Below, piece by piece: positions 57,632 to 64,000 of a stretch of 64,000 nucleotides of DNA (position 1 is its first letter; each line of letters begins with the position of its first letter). The stretch is taken from positions 237,987 to 301,986 of the forward strand of contig NZ_LZZS01000040.1 of NCBI RefSeq assembly GCF_014170335.1, written 5' to 3'. This DNA comes from Achromobacter sp. UMC46. Its GTDB lineage: Bacteria; Pseudomonadota; Gammaproteobacteria; Burkholderiales; Burkholderiaceae_B. The notes beneath the pieces are model-generated. The model was not told the origin of the DNA, did not search any database, and saw only the letters and a program-made list of their open reading frames with translations. A program made the translations under genes and the position numbers.

Positions 57632-58612
57632 ATGCGTTCCATTCTGCCGGCGCGCCGCCGCGCGCTGTTGGCCGCGGCCGGGTTGTGCCTGTCGGCCGTT
57701 TTCGGCGCGGCGCATGCCGCCGAGCCGTTGAAGGCCGTGGCCAGCTTTTCCATCCTGGGCGACATCGTGCGCGAAGTGGGTGGCTCGGACGTGAGCCTGA
57801 CGACACTGGTGGGGCCCGACGGCGATGCGCATGAATACGAGCCCACCCCCGGCGACGCGAAGAAGCTGTCCGCCGCGCGGGTGCTGTTCGTGAACGGCCT
57901 GGATTTCGAGACCTGGCTGCCCAAGCTGACGAAGGCCTCGGGCTTCGCGGGCCAGACTGTGGTGGCCTCGCAGGGCGTGACGCCGCGCAAGTTCGCCGGG
58001 CACGGCGATGCGGGCAAGCACGACGACCATGACCATGACCACGATCACGGCCACGACCACAAGGACGGTCACCATCATCATGGCGACGCCGACCCGCACG
58101 CCTGGCAGAATCTGGCCAATGGCGTGATCTATGCGCGCAACGTCGCCGAAGGCCTGGCTGGCGCCGACCCCGCCCGTGCCGACAACTACCGCCAGCGCGC
58201 GACCGCCTATATCGCCAAGCTGCAAGCGCTGGACGCCAATGCGAAGAAGATGTTCGCAGCCATTCCCGCCGAGCGCCGCAAAGTCGTGACCTCGCATGAT
58301 GCTTTCGGCTATTTCGGCGATGCCTACGGCGTGACGTTCATTTCGGCGATGGGGGTGTCGACGGATGCCGAGCCGTCGGCCGGCGAAGTCGCCGCCATCA
58401 TCGAACAGGTCAAGCGTGAACGCGTGCCGGCCGTCTTCGTCGAGAACATCACCAGCCCCAAGCTCGTGCAGCAGATCGCGCGCGAGACCGGCGCCAAGGT
58501 GGGTGGTACGCTTTATTCCGATGCACTGTCCAAGCCCGGACAGCCGGGCGCCACCTATCTGGAAATGTTTGAATGGAACGTACGTCAGCTTGCCGCGGCC
58601 TTGCAACCCTGA
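57632..58612 (+). CDS. znuA: Zinc ABC transporter substrate-binding protein ZnuA
   Basis: 326 residues. A Sec signal (RRRALLAAAGLCLSAVFGAAHA) ends near residue 29; the mature protein is a cluster A-I metal-binding protein with GDAHEYEPTPGDAKKL (metal His) near residue 66, the His-rich mobile loop at about 128-150 (HDDHDHDHDHGHDH and HHHHG), SHDAFGYF near residue 215 and PAVFVENITSPKLV near residue 265. AGGAG lies eight bases before ATG 57632. It captures zinc in the periplasm. Its 3' end overlaps the DUF1007 start by 40 bases. Confidence 0.94.
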   Translation: MRSILPARRRALLAAAGLCLSAVFGAAHAAEPLKAVASFSILGDIVREVGGSDVSLTTLVGPDGDAHEYEPTPGDAKKLSAARVLFVNGLDFETWLPKLTKASGFAGQTVVASQGVTPRKFAGHGDAGKHDDHDHDHDHGHDHKDGHHHHGDADPHAWQNLANGVIYARNVAEGLAGADPARADNYRQRATAYIAKLQALDANAKKMFAAIPAERRKVVTSHDAFGYFGDAYGVTFISAMGVSTDAEPSAGEVAAIIEQVKRERVPAVFVENITSPKLVQQIARETGAKVGGTLYSDALSKPGQPGATYLEMFEWNVRQLAAALQP

Positions 58613-59256
58613 GCGCCGCGACGGCCTTGCTGGCGGCGGGCGCCGCCAGCGCGCATCCGCACATGTGGATCGACGCGCGCGCGGCGATCGATATCGACGC
58701 GCAGCACCGCATGACGGCGGTGCGCCAGGTCTGGTTGTTCGACGAGATGTTCGGCGCCTACGCCACGCAGGGATTGAAGACGGGCAAGGACGGTTCCTTG
58801 CCCGCCGCCACCCTGAAGGGCATGGCCGACGACTGGATGAAGGCGCTGGGCGAGCCGATCTCGCACTACTTCACCCGGGTCACCGTGGATGGCAAGACGG
58901 TGGCGTTCGCCGCCCCGCGCGATGCGCGCGTGGACTGGAACCCGAAGACCAAGCGGTTGACGCTGTCGTTCACCTTGCCGTTGGCCGCGCCGGTGGTGCC
59001 GGGCGCGGAGGGCGCGCAGGTCGATATCTACGACCCGACGTACTTCGTCGCATACGCCTTCGACGAGAAGGGCGCGGTGGCGCTGGGCGGCCCGGACGCC
59101 GCGGCCTGCTCGTCCCATTACCGCAAGCCCAAGGAACTGGATTGGAAGACCATGCAGCAACTGGCCGCGATCCCGGCCGACCCGGACGCGTTGCCCGACG
59201 AACTCTTCGCGATCACCAAGGGGCTGACGCACCGCATCGAGGTGCGCTGCCCGTAG
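58573..59256 (+). CDS. DUF1007 family periplasmic protein
   Basis: 227 residues. The start lies 40 bases inside znuA, and a signal peptide (CRGLATLSAATALLAAGAASA) ends just before HPHMWIDARAAIDID, the conserved DUF1007 motif HPHxW with its paired His. The conserved DPTYFVAYAF follows near residue 156. DUF1007 (COG3683) proteins are encoded with NicO-type permeases and are thought to be the periplasmic metal-binding partner. The association with a Zur-linked operon points to zinc, not nickel. It is 32 bases from the permease start. Confidence 0.88.
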   Translation: MERTSACRGLATLSAATALLAAGAASAHPHMWIDARAAIDIDAQHRMTAVRQVWLFDEMFGAYATQGLKTGKDGSLPAATLKGMADDWMKALGEPISHYFTRVTVDGKTVAFAAPRDARVDWNPKTKRLTLSFTLPLAAPVVPGAEGAQVDIYDPTYFVAYAFDEKGAVALGGPDAAACSSHYRKPKELDWKTMQQLAAIPADPDALPDELFAITKGLTHRIEVRCP

Positions 59257-59288
59257 CACGGCCCGTAGCGCAGCCCCAGCGTGGCGCC

Positions 59289-60407
59289 ATGGCGGCCGCG
59301 CGGCTGATCGCCGCCGCGTTGCTGCTGGGCGGCATGGGCGTGGCGGCAGCACAGGGCGCGCATCCCTTTGGCGTGCCCGAAAGCGGCGCGGGGATGGGCG
59401 GGCCGGGATGGCTGGCCAGCTTCTTCGGCCAGGTGTCGGTCTGGCAAAGCCATTTCTACCGCCAGCTCACGGGCGCGGTTCGCGCCTGGCAGGCGGAGGG
59501 CGGCGCGGCCTGGGCGCTGATCGGCCTGTCCTTCGCGTATGGCGTGTTCCACGCGCTGGGCCCCGGACATGGCAAAGCGGTGATTTCCTCCTATGTGCTG
59601 GCCAACCGGCAGACGGCCCGCAACGGCGCGCTGCTGGCGTTGGCGTCGGCGTTGATCCAGGCGCTGGTGGCGATCGCGATGGTGGCGGTGCTGGCGGTCG
59701 TGTTCAACGCCACCGCGGCGACGATGAATCAGGCGACGCGCTGGCTGGAGCTGGCGTCCTACGCGCTGGTGACGCTGCTGGGCGCGTGGCTGGTTTGGAT
59801 CAAGGCGATACGGCCGTTGTGGCGGCACCGGCGCGAACGGGCGGCGGCAATGCCCGCCGACGGTCCGGCGGCGACGTCCCGTTTGACGGGGGCCGCGGCC
59901 TTGCGCGCCATTGTTGTGCGCGCGCCTCCCCCGAATATGCCTCCTCCCAATGCGCCTGCGCCGCCCGCGCATGCTGATGTCCACGATCACCATCACCATC
60001 ACCATCACCACCGCCACGACGACGACTGCGGTTGCGGCCATGCGCATGTGCCGGCGCCCGATCAGGTCGCGGGCCCGATGAACTGGCGCCGCGCCGGATC
60101 GGCGATCCTGGCGGTCGGGTTGCGGCCCTGCAGCGGCGCGCTGATCGTGCTGGTGTTCGCCTTGTCGCAAGGCTTCTTCCTGGCCGGCGTGGCGTCCGCG
60201 CTGGCGATGGGCCTGGGCACGGGCCTGACGGTGGCGGCGCTGGCCTGCCTGGCCGTTGCGGCCGGCGGCGCGGCCACGCGCATTGGCCGCCGTTTGTCCA
60301 GCGCGGGCGCGGCGCGTTTACGCTATGGCGTGGAAGCGCTGGCGGCGTTGGCGGTGCTGTTGCTGGGCGTCATGCTGCTGGGCGGCATGGTGGCCGGGGG
60401 CGGCTAG
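59289..60407 (+). CDS. NicO/RcnA-like metal transporter
   Basis: 372 residues. N-terminal signal-like helix (RLIAAALLLGGMGVAAAQG), then six transmembrane segments with the family motif HALGPGHGKAVISSYVL near residue 93, a long cytoplasmic or periplasmic loop with HDHHHHHHHHRHDDDCGCGHAH (about residues 231-252), and GLRPCSGALIVLVFALSQG, the second conserved RPCSG motif, near residue 275. Members export or import Ni2+/Co2+; next to DUF1007 and the zinc operon a zinc role is inferred. The His/Cys loop could buffer metal. Start at ATG 59289; earlier codons in the same frame belong to no plausible protein. Confidence 0.88.
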   Translation: MAAARLIAAALLLGGMGVAAAQGAHPFGVPESGAGMGGPGWLASFFGQVSVWQSHFYRQLTGAVRAWQAEGGAAWALIGLSFAYGVFHALGPGHGKAVISSYVLANRQTARNGALLALASALIQALVAIAMVAVLAVVFNATAATMNQATRWLELASYALVTLLGAWLVWIKAIRPLWRHRRERAAAMPADGPAATSRLTGAAALRAIVVRAPPPNMPPPNAPAPPAHADVHDHHHHHHHHRHDDDCGCGHAHVPAPDQVAGPMNWRRAGSAILAVGLRPCSGALIVLVFALSQGFFLAGVASALAMGLGTGLTVAALACLAVAAGGAATRIGRRLSSAGAARLRYGVEALAALAVLLLGVMLLGGMVAGGG

Positions 60408-60411
60408 CCGT

Positions 60412-61401
60412 TCAGGATTTGCGCCCGGCGCGCGGGTGCGCCTGGTCGTAGGCCTTGGCCAAATGCTGGAAATCCAACCGTGTGTAGACCTGGGTGGTCG
60501 AGATGTTGGCGTGGCCCAGCATCTCTTGCACGGCTCGCAGGTCCTGGGCCGATTGCAGCACGTGGCTGGCGAAGCTGTGGCGCAGCACGTGCGGATGCAC
60601 ATGCGTGGGCAGCCCGGCCTGTTGCGCGATCTGCGCCAATTGCAGTTGCACCACGCGCGGGGAAATGCGCTTGCCGCGCGCGCCCAGGAACAGGGCCGCG
60701 GCATCTTCCGGAGACGGCGCGGGCGGCGCCAGCCTTGGCCGCACGGCAATCCATTTCTGCAAGGCATCGATGGCAGTCTGGCCGACCGGTACCGAGCGGC
60801 GTTTGCCGCCTTTGCCCAGCACTTCGACTTCGGCTTCGTCCAGCTTCAGCCAGCCGCGCGACTCATATCCGTCCGCGCGCGTGTAGCGCAGGTCCAGGCC
60901 TACCAGTTCAGACAGCCGCAGGCCGCTGGAATAGAGCAGTTCAAGCATGGCCTGGTCGCGTAGCGCGGCGGGCTCGTTGGCGACCTTTGCGGGCGCGCGG
61001 TCCAGCAGCGCCTGGGTCTGCTCCACGGACAGGGCCTTGGGCAGGCCGCGCGGCGCTTTGGGCGCGCGCACGCCGGCCACGGGGTTGCCGGCGAGTTCGA
61101 TTGACGGCGCCCACCATTGGTAGAAGCCGCGCCAGGCTGCCAGCGTGCGGGCCAGGCTGCGCGGGCCGCGGCCCTGGGCATGCAGGCGCGCGACGAACTG
61201 GCGGATGTGGCCGTTGGCGATCTTGTCCAGCGGCAGCCGGGCCTTGTCGGCGAGTTCGCGCAGGAAGTGCAGCTCGCGCCGGTAGCCGTTCAGCGTATGC
61301 GGCGAATAGCGGCGGTTGGTTTCCAGATGGCGCAGCCAGGCGCGCATCGGGTCAGGCAGCGGCGCGGCGTCTTGCTGGGTGCTGTCCGGTGCCTGGTCCA
61401 T
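60412..61401 (-). CDS. xerC: Tyrosine recombinase XerC
   Basis: 329 residues: SAM-like N-terminal core-binding domain (about 20-110) and catalytic domain with SSGLRLSELVGL (Arg near residue 172), HVHPHVLRHSFASHV (HxxR near 270), and LGHANISTTQVYTRLD (His and Tyr nucleophile near 300). It acts with XerD at dif to resolve chromosome dimers. The C-terminal tail is basic. The longer than usual N-terminus (about 20 residues, Asp/Gln/Pro-rich) is unremarkable. It converges with the NicO gene, four bases apart, and is followed on its own strand upstream by DUF484, the customary order. Confidence 0.94.
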   Translation of the reverse strand: MDQAPDSTQQDAAPLPDPMRAWLRHLETNRRYSPHTLNGYRRELHFLRELADKARLPLDKIANGHIRQFVARLHAQGRGPRSLARTLAAWRGFYQWWAPSIELAGNPVAGVRAPKAPRGLPKALSVEQTQALLDRAPAKVANEPAALRDQAMLELLYSSGLRLSELVGLDLRYTRADGYESRGWLKLDEAEVEVLGKGGKRRSVPVGQTAIDALQKWIAVRPRLAPPAPSPEDAAALFLGARGKRISPRVVQLQLAQIAQQAGLPTHVHPHVLRHSFASHVLQSAQDLRAVQEMLGHANISTTQVYTRLDFQHLAKAYDQAHPRAGRKS

Positions 61402-61419
61402 GTCTGCCCTTGCGTTGCG

Positions 61420-62097
61420 CTACGCCTTCGGCGAAGCGGGATTCAAGCGATGTAGCGCCGCCGAAGCCAGTTGGCCGATGGATTCCAGGAATGCCGTGCC
61501 GATTTCGGGGTTGAAGCGCTCGGGGTCGTCGGAACCCAGCACCAGCAGGCCGACGGCGGCGCCATCGGCTTCCAGGCGCAGCGGCACCAGCGCCAGCGAC
61601 TTCGGCGGGCTGTCCAGCCAGCCGGCGGCTTCGAAAGCGGTATCGGTGCCGCAATATGGCGTCTTCAGGCTGTCGGTGAACGCGCGCACGTCTTGCGAGA
61701 CGGGTTCGCCGTAACCGGTAGGGGGCAGTTCGGACAGGTCCCACAGGCGCAGCGCCACGTGGTTGAGCTCGAACTGTTCCGCCAGCCCCAGGGCGATTTC
61801 GCCCGGCACGCGCTGCGCATCGTTTTCAGACAGCAGGCGGCTGCACCACTTGGCGACATGCGTGCCGATGCTTTCGTTGGCGGTGGCATTGCGCACGAGT
61901 TCGTTCAGGCGCCATTCCAGTTCGCGGTTGCGTTCGCGCAGCGTCAGGATCTGGCGTTCGCCCAGCGAAATCGCGCGCGAACCATGCGGATGCGGCACTT
62001 GCAGGGTGGCGAAGACGTCAGCGTGTTCGTCGAAGAAGCCGGGGTGCTCTTGCAGGAAGGCGGCGATGTCCTGGGCGGTGAATGCGGTATCAGTCAT
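61420..62097 (-). CDS. DUF484 family protein
   Basis: 225 residues matching the DUF484 (COG3159) family, which sits beside dapF and xerC in many proteobacteria. The N-terminal AAFLQEHPGFFDEHADVFATL is the conserved family start, followed by a coiled segment (RELEWRLNELVRNATANES) and a GAF-like C-terminal domain (about 90-215). Function is unknown. It overlaps no neighbour; 18 bases to xerC and 4 to dapF. The start at 62097 fits the family N-terminus. Confidence 0.92.
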   Translation of the reverse strand: MTDTAFTAQDIAAFLQEHPGFFDEHADVFATLQVPHPHGSRAISLGERQILTLRERNRELEWRLNELVRNATANESIGTHVAKWCSRLLSENDAQRVPGEIALGLAEQFELNHVALRLWDLSELPPTGYGEPVSQDVRAFTDSLKTPYCGTDTAFEAAGWLDSPPKSLALVPLRLEADGAAVGLLVLGSDDPERFNPEIGTAFLESIGQLASAALHRLNPASPKA

Positions 62098-62101
62098 AGG
62101 G

Positions 62102-62995
62102 TCAGCGGTTCAGCGCCATGGAGAAGACGAGCTTGTCGATGTCGACCTGCCCCGTGAAGACGGATTCGGCCGGGCCGGTCATGCGCAGCTGGTCGCCGTT
62201 CCAGGCGATGGTGAGCACGCCGCCGCGGGTTTGCACGCGCACGGGCGATTCGAGCAGGCCGCGACGGATGCCGGCTGCGACGGCGGCGCAGGCGCCGGTG
62301 CCGCAAGCCAGGGTTTCGCCCGCGCCGCGCTCAAACACGCGCAGGCGGATGTTGTGGCGGTCGACCACTTGCATGAAGCCCGCGTTGACCCGGCGCGCAA
62401 AGCGCGGATGGGTTTCGATCAGCGGGCCCTGCACGGCGACGGGGGCGGTATCGACGTTGTCGACCACCTGCACGGCGTGCGGGTTGGAGACGGCCACGGC
62501 CGACAGCAGCACCTTGGCCGGCACGCCGGCAGGCGTGTCCAGTTCCAGTTCCCAGAGGGTGTCTTCGCCTTGGCGTTGCGAGGTCAGGCCGGCGGTATCG
62601 AAGGGCAAGGCGGGAGGATCGAAGCGGGTGCTGCCCATTTCGACCGTGACTTGCTCGTCGTCGCCCTCGTCCAGGACGAGGATGCCGGTGGCGATTTCGG
62701 CGCGCAGGGGATTGCGGTCGGACAGGCCTTGCTCGTGCACGAAACGCACGAAGCAGCGCGCGCCGTTGCCGCAGTGTTCGACTTCGCTGCCGTCGGAATT
62801 GAAAATGCGATAGCGGAAATCAGCGTCCGGGCGGGTGGCGCGTTCGACCAGCAGGATCTGGTCGGCGCCAATGCCGAAGTGCCGGTCGCCCAAGGCGCGC
62901 GCCCGTTCGGGCGTCATGTCGATGGTCTGGCGGACCCCGTCGAGCACGACAAAGTCGTTGCCCGCGCCATGCATTTTGGTGAAGTTCCAGTTCAT
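62102..62995 (-). CDS. dapF: Diaminopimelate epimerase
   Basis: 297 residues from ATG 62995 (MNWNFTKMHGAGNDF). The two catalytic cysteines sit in EHCGNGARCF near residue 78 and LACGTGACA near residue 232, forming the dual-base site. It converts LL- to meso-diaminopimelate for lysine and peptidoglycan. A slightly earlier ATG (63013) exists but homologues begin just before FTKMHGAGND. Gene order with DUF484 and xerC is the usual one. Confidence 0.96.
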   Translation of the reverse strand: MNWNFTKMHGAGNDFVVLDGVRQTIDMTPERARALGDRHFGIGADQILLVERATRPDADFRYRIFNSDGSEVEHCGNGARCFVRFVHEQGLSDRNPLRAEIATGILVLDEGDDEQVTVEMGSTRFDPPALPFDTAGLTSQRQGEDTLWELELDTPAGVPAKVLLSAVAVSNPHAVQVVDNVDTAPVAVQGPLIETHPRFARRVNAGFMQVVDRHNIRLRVFERGAGETLACGTGACAAVAAGIRRGLLESPVRVQTRGGVLTIAWNGDQLRMTGPAESVFTGQVDIDKLVFSMALNR

Positions 62996-63052
62996 CCCGG
63001 GATTATCGCCCATTATTTGGGCGGCCGGCGGCCGGCGGCCAAGCGCCAGGCC

Positions 63053-63943
63053 TCAATAGAGTTTGGGTTCGCCCGGGGGACGGGTCTTGAAGCGGCGGTG
63101 CACCCAGTAGTACTGGCTGGGGCAGCGGCGCACCCAGGATTCCAGCTCGCGGTTCAGACGCGCTGTGGCGTCTTCCAGCGACGCATCGCCCGGGAAGTTC
63201 TCAAGCGGTGGCAAGACATCGATATGGTAGCGGCCGGTCTCCGGATTCCAGAACCCCACGATGGGCAGCACGGCGGCGTCCCATTTCTGGGCGAGCTGGG
63301 CGGTGGCCAGCAGCGTGGCTGCCTGCACGCCGAAGAACGGCACGAACACCGAACCCTGGCGGCCGAAGTCCATGTCGGGCAGGTAATACACCGGGCGGGG
63401 CGCGCGCAGATGGCGGATCAGGTCGCGCACGCCGTCCTTGCGGCTGACCAGGAACACTTCGTTGAAACGGGCGCGTCCGGCCGCCATGACGGCATCAATG
63501 TGCGGGTCGCTTTGCGGGGTGTACATGGAGGCGGAGCTGGGCACTTCCATGGTCAGGCGTGTGCCGGCGGCGTCCATCGCGATGAAGTGCGGCGCCAGCA
63601 GAATCACCCGGCGGCCCTCGGCGATCAGCGCATTGATGCGGTCGGCTCCAGTCTGCGTGACCATGTCCTTGACGGCCTCGGGGGTGCCGTACCAGAGCAC
63701 GCCCCGGTCGACGATGGATTGCGCCAGCGCGCGGAAATGGTCCGCTACCCATTTCTCACGCACGGATTCGGGCTGATCGGGAAAGCAGAGCTCTAGATTG
63801 CGGCGCACGATGCGCGCGCGGGACTTGGCCAGCCGCGGGGCAAGCCACCCCAGGACGGCGCCGATGCGCAGACGCGTCGACGGCTTGATGCGGCCGAACC
63901 ATTTCAACAGAGTGACCAGCGTGCGTGCTTTTGAATTGTTCAT
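63053..63943 (-). CDS. LpxL/HtrB-type lipid A acyltransferase
   Basis: 296 residues. An N-terminal hydrophobic/basic anchor (about 1-40) and the lysophospholipid acyltransferase core with HFIAMD (HX4D motif, near residue 118) and KDGVRDLIRHLRAPRPVYYLPDMDFG near residue 165. Family LpxL/LpxM (lauroyl or myristoyl transferases) add secondary acyl chains to Kdo2-lipid IVA. The start at 63943 gives a normal length. Its exact acyl donor is not evident. It is upstream of dapF on the same strand, with 57 bases between. Confidence 0.9.
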   Translation of the reverse strand: MNNSKARTLVTLLKWFGRIKPSTRLRIGAVLGWLAPRLAKSRARIVRRNLELCFPDQPESVREKWVADHFRALAQSIVDRGVLWYGTPEAVKDMVTQTGADRINALIAEGRRVILLAPHFIAMDAAGTRLTMEVPSSASMYTPQSDPHIDAVMAAGRARFNEVFLVSRKDGVRDLIRHLRAPRPVYYLPDMDFGRQGSVFVPFFGVQAATLLATAQLAQKWDAAVLPIVGFWNPETGRYHIDVLPPLENFPGDASLEDATARLNRELESWVRRCPSQYYWVHRRFKTRPPGEPKLY

Positions 63944-64000
63944 CGTGTGGGGAAAAAGACGGGGCGGCGGTGGCGTCAGGGGGGCGGGGGCGGTGAAGCC

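Overview
The window is high-GC, densely coded chromosome from a beta-proteobacterium of the Alcaligenaceae, most likely Achromobacter or a close relative of Bordetella. The evidence is gene order and protein character: birA-coaX(baf) beside waaA, a stand-alone MlaE-type lipid ABC operon, dksA upstream of hslVU, xerC-DUF484-dapF-lpxL, and a one-cysteine DksA. I saw no tRNA or rRNA gene, insertion sequence, prophage or CRISPR array, and no gene-free gap longer than about 290 bases.

Layout. 1-9.5 kb: end of a DUF502 membrane protein, aspS, a ybhP-clsB pair (cardiolipin synthesis), two exporters, a CoxG-like protein and pgi. 9.7-13.4 kb: envelope sugars, with a WecA/WbpL-like initiating phosphosugar transferase, waaC and waaA. 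13.4-15.2 kb: coaX and birA with a small downstream ORF. 15.3-18.8 kb: a four-gene retrograde-lipid-transport operon (permease, ATPase, MCE protein, lipoprotein). 18.9-25.7 kb: hydrolase, dacC, D-amino-acid aminotransferase, and the lipoate block ybeD-lipB-Sel1-lipA, interrupted by a LacI-like gene on the opposite strand.

25.7-49.7 kb is a surface-polysaccharide (O-antigen) island that looks visibly more AT-rich than its flanks. It consists of two convergent operons. The plus-strand operon holds a DUF2142 membrane protein, two polyprenyl-phosphate sugar synthases (one fused to an SDR epimerase), a split transketolase, two small flippase-type membrane proteins, a large polytopic protein and two methyltransferases. 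The minus-strand operon runs rfbB, a rhamnosyltransferase, rfbD, rfbA, rfbC, galE, wzm, wzt, a coiled-coil methyltransferase, two glycosyltransferases and a large polytopic protein. Together they suggest an ABC-exported, rhamnose-containing chain with methyl capping and lipid-linked side-branch decoration.

49.9-53.6 kb: cobalamin adenosyltransferase, a CusF-like protein, hslUV with a good sigma-32 promoter, and dksA. 53.7-60.4 kb: a zinc-homeostasis region in which a COG0523 GTPase and zur face znuCBA-DUF1007-NicO across a near-perfect Zur box. 60.4-64 kb: xerC, DUF484, dapF and an LpxL-type acyltransferase.

The best candidates for undescribed biology are the fused SDR-glycosyltransferase with its split transketolase, the coiled-coil methyltransferase next to a Wzt with a carbohydrate-binding tail, and the extended Zur-linked zinc operon with a small membrane ORF coupled to znuC.
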